From Paracoccaceae bacterium (GTDB lineage: Bacteria; Pseudomonadota; Alphaproteobacteria; Rhodobacterales; Rhodobacteraceae): a stretch of DNA of 64,000 nt. The notes beneath the pieces are model-generated. The model was not told where the DNA came from and ran no database searches. It worked only from the letters and a program-made list of their open reading frames with translations. Location: positions 62,001 to 126,000 of the forward strand of contig JAGQRW010000007.1 of NCBI GenBank assembly GCA_020425085.1, written 5' to 3'. The translations under genes and the position numbers were made by a program. Shown here one piece after another: positions 8,582-17,229 of this stretch (positions are counted from its first letter, which is position 1; each line of letters starts with the position of its first letter).

Positions 8582-9189
8582 TCCCGATCATAGAAACGCC
8601 CATGAGCAGCCTTGTGCTGGTGGCGACGCTTGCCTACCTGCTGGGTGCTGTGCCGTTTGGCCTGCTCGTGGCACGTCTGATGGGGCTGGGCGATCTCAGG
8701 CAGATCGGTTCTGGCAATATCGGTGCCACCAATGTCTTGCGTACCGGCAACAAATTGGCCGCTGGTGTGACCCTTTTGCTGGATGCAGGCAAGGGGGCGG
8801 TGGCGGTGTTTCTGGCCGGCTTGTGGTTTGCCCCGGATGCGGCGCAACTGGCGGGGCTGGCGGCATTTATCGGCCATCTTTTTCCCATCTGGCTTGGCTT
8901 TCGCGGCGGCAAGGGGGTGGCGACCTTTCTGGGTGTCTTGCTGGCGCTCAGCTTTTTTGCCGGTTTACAGACCTGCATCACATGGTTCGCTATCGCCATG
9001 ATCTTCCGCCTTTCCTCGGCGGCGGCGCTGGCGGCGTCGGTTGCGGCGGTTATCTGGCTCTGGATGTTACGACAGCCTGACGTGATCGGAGTCACGCTGG
9101 TGATGGCGGCACTTATCTGGTGGCGGCACCGCGCCAACATCGCAAGACTGAGGGATGGCACCGAACCCCGGATCGGCGGCAACGGCTGA
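8578..9189 (+). CDS. plsY: Acyl-phosphate:glycerol-3-phosphate acyltransferase
   Basis: A 203-residue inner-membrane acyltransferase that moves the acyl group from acyl-phosphate to glycerol 3-phosphate, the first step of phospholipid synthesis in most bacteria. The signatures GSGNIGATNVLRT (about 42-54) and GFRGGKGVAT (about 108-117) are the glycerol-phosphate and phosphate-binding loops of PlsY. Several hydrophobic helices span the protein. The ATG at 8578 overlaps the preceding stop and has AGGAAG eight bases upstream, so this start is preferred over the in-frame ATG at 8602. Confidence 0.95.
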   Translation: MIPIIETPMSSLVLVATLAYLLGAVPFGLLVARLMGLGDLRQIGSGNIGATNVLRTGNKLAAGVTLLLDAGKGAVAVFLAGLWFAPDAAQLAGLAAFIGHLFPIWLGFRGGKGVATFLGVLLALSFFAGLQTCITWFAIAMIFRLSSAAALAASVAAVIWLWMLRQPDVIGVTLVMAALIWWRHRANIARLRDGTEPRIGGNG

Positions 9190-9264
9190 TCAGGAAACAT
9201 TTGCCAGACAAGGGAAACTGCGGTTAGGTTCAGCAAGATCATTGAACAAAAAAGGATAAGACCA

Positions 9265-9696
9265 ATGGACTTTTTTCAATCGGTGCGCGTGTGTCTTTCC
9301 AAATATGCAACTTTTCAGGGTCGCGCCCAAAGAAGCGAGCTCTGGTGGTTTGCGCTGTTCAGTTTTGCCGGCCAGTTGGTGTTGAGTTTCGTCGATATGG
9401 CAGCATTCAACGGTGGCCCTGAGGGGGTTGGTGTGTTCAGCGCCATTTTTTCGCTGGCCATCCTGCTGCCCTCGATCTCGGTTGGGGTAAGGCGGTTGCA
9501 TGATACCGACCGCTCGGGCTGGTGGGTCTGGATTGCACTTGTGCCGCTTGTCGGCTGGATTGTGCTGCTGGTATTTTATCTGCTCAAGGGAACGGATGGA
9601 GCGAACCGCTTTGGCCCTGATCCGCTGGGTGGCATGTCGGGCGATGACGACGGCGATTATACCTCCAGTTCGGTTCCGAATGTCCCGCGTCGCTAG
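9265..9696 (+). CDS. DUF805 family membrane protein
   Basis: A 143-residue protein with the DUF805 hallmarks: an N-terminal YATFQGRAQRSELWWFALF block (residues about 13-31), hydrophobic helices near 30-48 and 55-75, the RRLHDTDRSGWW motif (about 77-88), and a final helix near 92-110 followed by a polar tail with GTDGANRFGPDP. The family is widespread and of unknown function. An AAGGAT site precedes the ATG. It is the last plus-strand gene before a convergent minus-strand block; the two stops are 10 bp apart. Confidence 0.9.
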   Translation: MDFFQSVRVCLSKYATFQGRAQRSELWWFALFSFAGQLVLSFVDMAAFNGGPEGVGVFSAIFSLAILLPSISVGVRRLHDTDRSGWWVWIALVPLVGWIVLLVFYLLKGTDGANRFGPDPLGGMSGDDDGDYTSSSVPNVPRR

Positions 9697-9706
9697 GTAA
9701 GCCTGA

Positions 9707-10903
9707 TCAATCGCGGGATGGTGGTGCGGTTCCTGGCAAAAGCCAGGACAGAATCGCGCCGCCACCTGCCAGCCCGCCGACTGCCCAGATCGCCCTTGAC
9801 CAGCCTTCGTCGCCAACCACCAGTGCAACCAGCATCGGGCCGATGATCTGACCGATGCTGGCGCCCTGAAAGAATACGCCCGACAGCAATGGCGCCTCAC
9901 CGGGGTTTTTTGCGAGAATCGGAATCGACGCCCATACAACTGCGGCCGGCACTCCGGCGAAAAGGTTGAAAGCGATTGCCGCCGCGATTCGCGCCCATAC
10001 CGAAAAAGACGGCCCCAGCAAGATTGCCGCTGCAACCGCCATGCCAACAAAGTTGACAATCAGCAGGTGGCGCCGCCTGAACCCCAACTGCAATAACTTT
10101 CCGGTCAGGATATTGGTGGCCATCAGGGCCAAGGCACCGACAAATGCAATCGCGGCAGCACTGCTGACCATCATGTTCAGATCATCCACCAGAATGGTTG
10201 GCAGGAATGCCATAATGATCAGGTTGGATGAGGAAAAGCAGATAAAAACCAGGGTCGTCAGCACCACTTCGGTACGAAATACCCCCAAAAATGGCGTATT
10301 TTCGGGTAGTTTTGCCGGTCCCTTTGCCTCACGGGTGGTGGCCCAGAGCAACAGCGCCGACATTGCGGGCAATATTGCTGTCAGCATGAAAATACCGCGC
10401 CAACCCAGCCGTTCCAGCCAGAAGAACGAGAATATCATGGTTACCGCAACCCCGGCAGGCAGCCAGGTTGTCCAGATACCCATTGCCAGCAATCGGTCCT
10501 TTGATGTGGTTGCCGCCTGAATCAGTGCGGGCATTGCGGTTACCGTCACCGAAAATCCAACCGCTTCGATCAGGCGTGAGGCCAGCAATATGTTGATACC
10601 TGTCGTGGTGCCACCGATCAGTGATCCCGCTGCTGCCAGCATCAGCCCGATAAGTGCCGACTGCTTTGCGCCGATTGCACGGGTTACCGAACCAACAAAT
10701 ATGCCGAACAACGCCCCGAAGGTTGAAATCAGGGCCACATAGGTTGCAAGAATGCTCAGATCCGCCCCCAGATCGGCCCGGATCAGCGGCAGTGTTGCCG
10801 CCGCCTTGCCCATCTGAAGCGCAATCGCCACGCCACCAAGCGTGGCGACGAACACGATCTTCCAGTTGGTTGTTTGGCGGGCGTCAGTAGCTGTATTCGT
10901 CAT
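9707..10903 (-). CDS. Major facilitator superfamily transporter
   Basis: A 398-residue MFS carrier with twelve predicted hydrophobic segments and the usual central loop near residues 190-205 (TTREAKGPAKLPENTP). The substrate cannot be told from sequence; general layout resembles the CynX/NimT or drug-resistance type. It begins inside the 3' end of gshA (20-bp overlap), so it is probably translated with it. Export of a thiol or glutathione-linked compound is possible from position only. It is the last gene of the minus-strand row rsmE, membrane protein, gshA, MFS. Confidence 0.88.
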   Translation of the reverse strand: MTNTATDARQTTNWKIVFVATLGGVAIALQMGKAAATLPLIRADLGADLSILATYVALISTFGALFGIFVGSVTRAIGAKQSALIGLMLAAAGSLIGGTTTGINILLASRLIEAVGFSVTVTAMPALIQAATTSKDRLLAMGIWTTWLPAGVAVTMIFSFFWLERLGWRGIFMLTAILPAMSALLLWATTREAKGPAKLPENTPFLGVFRTEVVLTTLVFICFSSSNLIIMAFLPTILVDDLNMMVSSAAAIAFVGALALMATNILTGKLLQLGFRRRHLLIVNFVGMAVAAAILLGPSFSVWARIAAAIAFNLFAGVPAAVVWASIPILAKNPGEAPLLSGVFFQGASIGQIIGPMLVALVVGDEGWSRAIWAVGGLAGGGAILSWLLPGTAPPSRD

Positions 10904-12260
10904 AAATCCGGCTCAGATCGCCACCCCATTCGCCGTGATATTTCGCTAAAAGTTCATCCGCAGGGCTGCGCCCGTCGGCAATGGTTTCCTGCAATGCGTT
11001 GAGGAAATGTGTTTCATCATTCAGCAGTCCGCCAACCCCGGCCCGCGCGCGCGCCTTCAGCCCGGATTCGGCAATTTCCAGAACCTCGGCGGCCAGATCG
11101 CGCATGTTGCGCCCGCCGACCTCGGAATGAAGGCCGCCAACGCTGGCCATCACCCGCCAGTTTTCCCGCGTTTCCAGATCCCAGTCGCGGCAGAGATCCC
11201 AGGCGGCATCAAGCGCGCTCTGGTCATAAAGCAGCCCGACCCACAGGGCGGGCAGCGCGCATAGCCGCCGCCACGGCCCGCCATCGGCACCGCGCATTTC
11301 CATGTATTGCTTGATCCGAGCCTCGGGGAAAATGGTGGTAAGGTGATCGGCCCAGTCGGAAAGCGTCGGCATCTCGCCCGGCAGTGCAGGCAGTCTGCCG
11401 TTCAGGAAATCACGAAATGATTGGCCCAAAGCGTCGATATATTCGCCATCGCGGTAAACGAAATACATCGGCACATCGAGGGCATAATCGACGTAGCGTT
11501 CAAACCCCATGCCGGGTTCAAACACAAAGGGCAGGGTGCCGGTACGCGCCGGATCAAGATCGCGCCAGATACGGCTGCGCCAGCTTTGATGGCCGTTGAC
11601 CTTACCCTCAAAGAACGGCGAGTTGGCAAACAGCGCCGTCGCCACCGGCTGCAGGGCAAGGGCCACGCGAAATTTCTGCACCATGTCGGATTCCGAGGCG
11701 AAATCGAGGTTCACCTGAACCGTACAGGTGCGATACATCATTTGCGTGCCGTGGGTGCCAACCCGCCCCATATAACGCGTCATCAGCCGATAGCGCCCTT
11801 TCGGCATCATCGGCATTTGTTCGTGGCTCCATTCCGGTGCCGCACCGAGGCCGATGAAACCGGCGCCGATCCTGTCGGCGATTTCCTTGACTTCCTTTAG
11901 ATGGGCGTTCACCTCGTCACAGGTCTGGTGAATGTTTTCCAGCGGCGCCCCGCTCAGCTCCAACTGTCCGCCGGGTTCTAGCGAGACGTTGGCACCGTCC
12001 TTGACCAGTCCGATGATATTGCCCGCCTCTGTGACTTCAGCCCAGCCAAAACGGTCGCGAAGCCCCTCCAGCATTGCCTTGATGGAACATGGCCCTTCAT
12101 AGGGCAGCGGCAGATGCGTGTCCTTGGTATAGCCGAATTTTTCGTGCTCGGTGCCAATCCGCCAGTTCTCACGCGGTTTGCACCCTTGGGCCAGATATTC
12201 GGCCAACTGGTCGCGGTTTTCGATCAGGCCGCCGCCGGATTGAGGAATGGACATGGACAC
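10884..12260 (-). CDS. gshA: Glutamate--cysteine ligase, plant/alphaproteobacterial type
   Basis: A 458-residue gamma-glutamylcysteine synthetase, the first and limiting enzyme of glutathione synthesis. It belongs to the GCS2/plant-like class: RIGTEHEKFGY near residues 36-46, LEPGGQLELSGAPL near 95-108, RYRLMTRYMGRVGTHG near 156-171 and a C-terminal YHGEWGGD block. An alternative start is the second Met (12254). It lies downstream of rsmE and a small membrane protein on the same strand. Other glutathione enzymes in the window are ChaC-like cyclotransferase, GloB and an HCCA/kappa-GST protein, in separate operons. Confidence 0.95.
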   Translation of the reverse strand: MSMSIPQSGGGLIENRDQLAEYLAQGCKPRENWRIGTEHEKFGYTKDTHLPLPYEGPCSIKAMLEGLRDRFGWAEVTEAGNIIGLVKDGANVSLEPGGQLELSGAPLENIHQTCDEVNAHLKEVKEIADRIGAGFIGLGAAPEWSHEQMPMMPKGRYRLMTRYMGRVGTHGTQMMYRTCTVQVNLDFASESDMVQKFRVALALQPVATALFANSPFFEGKVNGHQSWRSRIWRDLDPARTGTLPFVFEPGMGFERYVDYALDVPMYFVYRDGEYIDALGQSFRDFLNGRLPALPGEMPTLSDWADHLTTIFPEARIKQYMEMRGADGGPWRRLCALPALWVGLLYDQSALDAAWDLCRDWDLETRENWRVMASVGGLHSEVGGRNMRDLAAEVLEIAESGLKARARAGVGGLLNDETHFLNALQETIADGRSPADELLAKYHGEWGGDLSRIYDEYSY

Positions 12261-12312
12261 GGCTCCGCTGGGAAAGGTTGTTCGGCTGCTCTAGTGGGTC
12301 AGTTTGGCAACT

Positions 12313-12852
12313 TCAAGTCAATGCGCGAATTTCGCCGGATCTGCGCCAGATTACCAGACGCCGTTCAGCGTTGGAATTGAGGGCTGCGATCAGGCGTTGC
12401 GTGTCAATTCCGGGCAGGGCGGCAAAGGCGTCAAACAGCGCCCCGGTCCCCTTGGCTGATACCGGAATATAAAGTGTCGGTGCGCCAGACTGGTGCAGCA
12501 CCCAAACCCGCCCGAGGCCGATCGAGTGTCGAATTTCCAGCCGCGACATCATTTGCAATTCAACCGAAGCACCACCCTCAGCGGTCAAATAGCTGATCTG
12601 TTGTTCAGTAACCTCGACCAGCCCCGGCCCATCCGCCCCGTGCAGGCGAAACTGTGCCCGCCTCAGCCCGGCCCAGAACGCCGCCAGCCCCAGCAACAGG
12701 ATGGCCAGCCCGACCAGTTCAGCCACCAGATTATAACGGGCAATGCCGCGCAACAATACGATCAACCCGGTCAACACCACCAGTGACGCGGCAGTCGGTT
12801 CGGCCCAGCGAATTGCCAGCCGCCGGATTTCCGGGCGGATAAAGCCGCTCAA
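12313..12852 (-). CDS. Hypothetical membrane protein between rsmE and gshA
   Basis: About 179 residues with two adjacent hydrophobic helices near residues 16-35 and 40-58 (ASLVVLTGLIVLLRG, LVGLAILLLGLAAFWAG), then a soluble C-terminal domain of mixed beta/alpha type. I recognise no known function. I place the start at a TTG (12852) that overlaps the rsmE stop (TTGA) and is preceded by GGGGGA at six-base spacing; the ATG at 12879 is the alternative (188 residues) but has no clear ribosome site. The frame runs further upstream inside rsmE, which is not real coding. Its fixed place between rsmE and gshA suggests co-expression only. Confidence 0.75.
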   Translation of the reverse strand: MSGFIRPEIRRLAIRWAEPTAASLVVLTGLIVLLRGIARYNLVAELVGLAILLLGLAAFWAGLRRAQFRLHGADGPGLVEVTEQQISYLTAEGGASVELQMMSRLEIRHSIGLGRVWVLHQSGAPTLYIPVSAKGTGALFDAFAALPGIDTQRLIAALNSNAERRLVIWRRSGEIRALT

Positions 12853-13580
12853 CGCCAGTCCCCCAGGGTTGCCTGCCATAACGTCAGCGCCGCCACAGCT
12901 GCGGTATCGGCGCGCAGAATCCGGGGGCCAAGGCTGACCGAAATCACGCAATCCATTTCCCTGAGGCGTGTGGTTTCTTCTTCGGCAAAGCCACCTTCGG
13001 GACCGATCAGAATTGCCCATTTATCACCGCTGGCTGCCGTCAGCCCAGCCTTTGCCCCTACCAGAGATTCATCGCAGAACATGATCTGGCGATCCATGGG
13101 CCAATCGTCCAGCAACCGGGCAAGTTGCTGAAGCTCGGCAACTTCGGGCACATAGGTGCCGCCGCATTGCTCGGCCGCCTCGATCGCGTGCGCCTGAAGG
13201 CGATCCTGGCGGATGCGTTCGGCATTGGTATGGCGTGTCTGCACCGGCAAAATTCGCGCAGCACCCATTTCGGCGGCCTTTTCGACGATGAAATCCGTCC
13301 TTGTCTTTTTGATCGGCGCGAACAAAAGCCAAAGATCGGGCGGCTGGCATTGCGGCCCGGATTTTGCAACACAGGTCAGGATGCCGCCGCGTTTGTTGTG
13401 GGTGACAACTTCGGCCAGCCACTCGCCATCCCGGCCATTGAACAGGGCCACCCGGTCACCGGTCGCCAGACGCATCACATTGAACAGGTAATTTGCCTGT
13501 TCGCGATTGACCGGAACCGATTGCGCCACCCCCAGCGGGGCGTCTACATATAACCTGACTTTTGCACGATCTTGGGACAT
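12849..13580 (-). CDS. rsmE: 16S rRNA (uracil(1498)-N(3))-methyltransferase
   Basis: A 243-residue SPOUT-class methyltransferase that methylates N3 of U1498 in helix 44 of 16S rRNA, using S-adenosylmethionine. The N-terminal PUA-like domain is residues 1-75; the trefoil-knot SAM site shows ILIGPEGGFAEEE (about 190-202) and LGPRILRADTAAVAAL (about 217-232). The first gene of the minus-strand row ending in the MFS carrier. Its start codon is only 11 bp from the divergent ubiA start, so the promoters of both must lie inside each other's coding sequence or leader. Confidence 0.94.
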   Translation of the reverse strand: MSQDRAKVRLYVDAPLGVAQSVPVNREQANYLFNVMRLATGDRVALFNGRDGEWLAEVVTHNKRGGILTCVAKSGPQCQPPDLWLLFAPIKKTRTDFIVEKAAEMGAARILPVQTRHTNAERIRQDRLQAHAIEAAEQCGGTYVPEVAELQQLARLLDDWPMDRQIMFCDESLVGAKAGLTAASGDKWAILIGPEGGFAEEETTRLREMDCVISVSLGPRILRADTAAVAALTLWQATLGDWR

Positions 13581-13591
13581 GAGACCTGTTT

Positions 13592-14569
13592 ATGACCAGA
13601 AAACCCCAAACACCAGAGGCCGCAAGCGATGGCCGGGTCGCAGATGCCACGGCGCGAAACTGGGTGGACCGGTTCATGCCGAAATGGTCGCGCCCGTACC
13701 TTAGGCTAAGCCGCGCCGACCGACCTGCAGGCACCTGGCTGTTGCTGTTACCGTGCTGGTGGGGGCTGGGTCTGGCGATGGCGGCTGATCCTGCGGCGCC
13801 GGTCTGGGGCGATGTCTGGATCTATGTCGCCTGCGGCATGGGCGCGTTCTTGATGCGTGGTGCCGGTTGTACCTGGAACGACATCAGTGACCGGGAATTT
13901 GACGGCAGCGTCGCCCGCACCAAAAGCAGGCCGATCCCTTCGGGTCAGGTTAGCGTCAGGGATGCGGCGGTCTGGATGGTTATGCAGGCATTGATTGCGT
14001 TTGCGATTTTGCTGACGCTTGACCGCGCCGCCGTCATCCTTGGCATTGTCGCCTTGCTACCGGTGGTGGTCTATCCTTTTGCCAAGCGGTTCACCTGGTG
14101 GCCACAGGTGTTTCTTGGCATCGCTTTCAACTGGGGGGCATTGCTTGGCTGGGCGGCACATAGCGGCAGTCTGGGCTGGCCGCCGGTGCTGCTTTATCTT
14201 GGCGGAATTTGCTGGACGCTGTTTTACGACACCATCTATGCCCATCAGGACCGCGACGATGATGCCCTGATCGGCATCAAATCAACGGCGCGGCTGTTTG
14301 CCGACAAAACCATCCCCTGGCTGCGCGGCTTTTATGTCGCGTCCGTGCTGCTGTTGGCGCTGGCGGTGATCCTGGCGTTGGTAGAAACCGCCAGCCTGAA
14401 AGCGATGACGCTGGCACTTCTGGGGGTCTGGGCCTTTGGCTGGCACCTGACCTGGCAACTCAGGCGACTGGATATCGACAACGCCGCCATCTGCCTCAAG
14501 CTGTTTCGTGCCAACCGCGATGCCGGGCTGATCGTTGCGCTGTTTTTTGCCATTGCCGCCGTTGTGTGA
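13592..14569 (+). CDS. ubiA: 4-hydroxybenzoate octaprenyltransferase
   Basis: A 325-residue integral membrane prenyltransferase of ubiquinone synthesis that attaches the polyprenyl tail to 4-hydroxybenzoate. The two Asp-rich sites that bind Mg-diphosphate are present: NDISDREFD (about 97-105) and YDTIYAHQDRDDD (about 212-224). Eight or nine hydrophobic helices surround them. The first 28 residues are polar; a downstream Met at 13676 is an alternative, but the sequence NWVDRF before it fits the family. Divergent from rsmE with an 11-bp spacer. Confidence 0.94.
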   Translation: MTRKPQTPEAASDGRVADATARNWVDRFMPKWSRPYLRLSRADRPAGTWLLLLPCWWGLGLAMAADPAAPVWGDVWIYVACGMGAFLMRGAGCTWNDISDREFDGSVARTKSRPIPSGQVSVRDAAVWMVMQALIAFAILLTLDRAAVILGIVALLPVVVYPFAKRFTWWPQVFLGIAFNWGALLGWAAHSGSLGWPPVLLYLGGICWTLFYDTIYAHQDRDDDALIGIKSTARLFADKTIPWLRGFYVASVLLLALAVILALVETASLKAMTLALLGVWAFGWHLTWQLRRLDIDNAAICLKLFRANRDAGLIVALFFAIAAVV

Positions 14570-14631
14570 TTGATCAGGGCGACGCCAGCCACTAGAACCG
14601 CTGGGAATGCCAACGGAGTCCATAGAGAACG

Positions 14632-16728
14632 ATGCAGCGACTGGCCCTTTTCTATGCCGTCCTGGCGATTGCCGTCGCCATCGCGCTAAGCGTTCTGGGG
14701 GCCAATCTGGTTGCCGATTTCACCGAACGTTCGACAGCACGCATCGTCAATGACACGCTGAAGGAAGGCGGATTTGACTGGTCCACGGCACGGATGGACG
14801 GGTTGCTGATCCATGTCACGGGGCCGGCACCAACTGAATCCGCACGGTTTCAGGCACTGAACGCGCTCAAAAGCGTGGTCAATGGCAACCGGATACGCGA
14901 CAGTATCACCGTGGTTGCACCCGAAGAATTGCACGCGCCGCGCTTTTCGCTGGAACTTCTGCGCAACGGCGATGGCATTTCGCTGATCGGTCTGATCCCG
15001 GAAGCCACCGGTCGAGACAAGATTCTGGAAGAGATCGGAACGGTAGCCGGTGACACCAACATCACCGACATGCTGGAAACCACCGACCACCCCGAACCCG
15101 AGGATTGGCAGGCCTCGGTCGAATTTGCGCTGCGATCCCTGAAATCGCTGCCGCGTTCCAAGATCTCGGTGGTGCCGGGGCGCGTCAGTATCACCGCCAT
15201 TTCCGACAGTCAGCGCCAGAAACTGATGATCGAAACCAACCTCAGCGACAACCGCCCCAAAGGGGTGGCGGTGATCCTTAACATTTCTGCACCAAGGCCG
15301 GTGATAACCCCGTTCAGCCTTAGGTTGATCAAGGATGATGCCGGAACGCGGTTTGACAGTTGTTCCAGCGATACCGAGGCGAATTCGAGGCGCATTCTGG
15401 CCGCGGCGCGCCAGACCGGATTGGCGGGCGAACAAAGTTGTACCATCGGCCTGGGTGCCCCAACCCCACGTTGGGCCGAAGCGGTGGTGTTGGCGATCGG
15501 TGCACTGGACAGACTTGGCGGCGGCAGTCTGACCTTTTCGGATGCCGACATCACGCTGGTAGCACCGCCACAGGTGGCGTCGGTCGAGTTTGATCAGGTC
15601 GTGCATGATCTGGAAACCGCACTGCCGGACCTGTTCTCGGTTCATGCGGTGCTGCCGCCGCGCCCGGTTCTGGAAGGTGCCGAAGGCCAGGTCGATACCC
15701 AGGAACTGCTGGTCACCAAAAGTCCCGAGGGGCTGGTTCAGATGCGTGGCCGCCTTCATGATCAGCGCAGCCAGCTGGCGATCCGCAATTTCGCCCGCGC
15801 CCTGTTCGGCAGCGACAACGTCCACGACACCACGCGCATCGATTCGACCCTGCCTAATGGCTGGGGGACAAGGGTTCTGGCCGGGCTGCAATCGCTGGCA
15901 AAGCTGCATAACGGCGTGTTGATGGTCAATGCCGACATGCTGGAAGTTCGCGGCATCACCGACCGGCCCGAGGCGCGCACCGAAGTCACGCAGATCCTGT
16001 CGAGTCACCTTGGTGAAACCGCGCTCTATCGCATTGATCTCAACTATGAAGAAGCGTTGAATCGTCAGCTTGCACTGCCAACCCCGGAAGAATGCGTCGC
16101 CCGTATCAATGCGGCGCTGGCGGAAAAACAGATCGTATTCGGCCCCGGTGCCACCAGGATCGAAGGAGAGTCGGTCGCCGTCCTGGACCGCATTGCCGAA
16201 CTGATGAAGGATTGCGATGAGGTCGAGATGGAAATCGGCGGTCATACCGACAGTCAGGGGCGCGAAACCATGAACCAGACGCTGAGCCAGGCGCGCGCCG
16301 AAGCGGTGCTCGACGGGTTGCTGGCGCGTGAGGTTCTGACCTCGCATCTGAGCGCCAAAGGCTATGGTGAGACCAGGCCGATTGCCGATAACGGCAGCGA
16401 AGAAGGGCGAACCCGCAATCGCCGTATCGAGTTTCGCCTGATCGGGCCAATGGAAGAAAACGCAACCGCGTCCGAGGATACGGGCGAGACAGCAACGGTT
16501 GCGACAGATTCTGATGCGGAAACCGAGACAGATGCCGGGTCAGACGCTCAGGCAGATACCGGGACGGATGCCGGAATTGATACCGGGACAGACGCAGGAA
16601 TTGATTCTGGAACGGATACCGGGACAGATGCCGGGCTTGAACCCGATGCAGCAGACGCAACCGACATGGCCGATCAAGCCGATGAAACTGCGGTCGAACC
16701 GGACCAGTCAACCGGAACAGGGGAATAA
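14632..16728 (+). CDS. Large OmpA-domain envelope protein with repetitive acidic tail
   Basis: A 698-residue protein. Residues 3-24 are a hydrophobic anchor or uncleaved signal (LALFYAVLAIAVAIALSVLG). A long middle region (about 30-480) has BON-like alternating segments. An OmpA/Pal peptidoglycan-binding domain follows near 500-605 (IGGHTDSQGRETMN, SAKGYGETRP, RTRNRRIEF). The last 90 residues are an acidic Thr/Asp/Gly tail with degenerate repeats of TDAGIDTG. The architecture suggests an inner-membrane-anchored protein reaching the cell wall. The next gene, a one-helix coiled-coil protein, begins 2 bp after the stop. Exact role is unknown to me. Confidence 0.87.
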   Translation: MQRLALFYAVLAIAVAIALSVLGANLVADFTERSTARIVNDTLKEGGFDWSTARMDGLLIHVTGPAPTESARFQALNALKSVVNGNRIRDSITVVAPEELHAPRFSLELLRNGDGISLIGLIPEATGRDKILEEIGTVAGDTNITDMLETTDHPEPEDWQASVEFALRSLKSLPRSKISVVPGRVSITAISDSQRQKLMIETNLSDNRPKGVAVILNISAPRPVITPFSLRLIKDDAGTRFDSCSSDTEANSRRILAAARQTGLAGEQSCTIGLGAPTPRWAEAVVLAIGALDRLGGGSLTFSDADITLVAPPQVASVEFDQVVHDLETALPDLFSVHAVLPPRPVLEGAEGQVDTQELLVTKSPEGLVQMRGRLHDQRSQLAIRNFARALFGSDNVHDTTRIDSTLPNGWGTRVLAGLQSLAKLHNGVLMVNADMLEVRGITDRPEARTEVTQILSSHLGETALYRIDLNYEEALNRQLALPTPEECVARINAALAEKQIVFGPGATRIEGESVAVLDRIAELMKDCDEVEMEIGGHTDSQGRETMNQTLSQARAEAVLDGLLAREVLTSHLSAKGYGETRPIADNGSEEGRTRNRRIEFRLIGPMEENATASEDTGETATVATDSDAETETDAGSDAQADTGTDAGIDTGTDAGIDSGTDTGTDAGLEPDAADATDMADQADETAVEPDQSTGTGE

Positions 16729-16730
16729 AA

Positions 16731-17054
16731 ATGGGCAGAACCGAACTGGTTTTCATGATGGCGCTGATCCTGTTGGCGGCGTTTGTTCTGGGTTGGCTTG
16801 GCCATTGGCTGTTTCGCAAGGTAAACCGGGTGGACAGCTCCAACGTTGCGGAACTTGATCATATGGCAAGTGCGCTGCACCAGGCCGAGGAAACCCGTGA
16901 TGAGGCGATCGCCTACCTTCAGGAGCGCGAGGCCGAACTGACCGGCAGGCTCGGTCAGACCGAAGCGGAACTGGCGGCGGCGATGGAAGGTCTGGGAAAT
17001 GCCCGAAGGGAATCCGAGGAACTGCGTGCCTATATCGAGAAATACGCCCGCTGA
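16731..17054 (+). CDS. Single-pass membrane protein with coiled coil
   Basis: A 107-residue protein: one N-terminal helix (residues 6-27, LVFMMALILLAAFVLGWLGHWLF), a short basic stretch, then a Glu/Ala-rich heptad region from about 45 to 105 (ETRDEAIAYLQEREAELTGRL). Its ATG lies two bases after the stop of the OmpA-domain gene, so the two are almost certainly one transcript and may form a complex. No catalytic motif. Function unknown. Confidence 0.8.
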   Translation: MGRTELVFMMALILLAAFVLGWLGHWLFRKVNRVDSSNVAELDHMASALHQAEETRDEAIAYLQEREAELTGRLGQTEAELAAAMEGLGNARRESEELRAYIEKYAR

Positions 17055-17170
17055 CGTGCAGTCATCAAACGTTGTCTTCCTGAATCATTACACTTGAGCT
17101 ACTGCACTGCTGGTGCGGAGCCTCTGATGGCATATCTGGTCAACATATAATCATGAACGGGCGACAAATG

Positions 17171-17200
17171 AAAACGGCCGCCTGAATTGCAGGCGGCCGT
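17171..17200 (-). terminator. Rho-independent terminator of the VPLPA-CTERM gene at 17.2-17.9 kb
   Basis: An 11-bp perfect stem (ACGGCCGCCTG at 17174-17184, CAGGCGGCCGT at 17190-17200, loop of five) is followed on the minus strand by TTTTCAT. It lies about 30 bp after the stop at 17230 and fits minus-strand termination. Confidence 0.85.
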
Positions 17201-17229
17201 CATAACCTATAGCAACGAGTGGTAATTCT

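Noticed and set aside
14686-16347. 553-residue open frame antisense to the OmpA-domain gene
   Set aside because: Shadow of the real gene; Gln/His/Arg-rich composition typical of reverse-strand reading, no domain.
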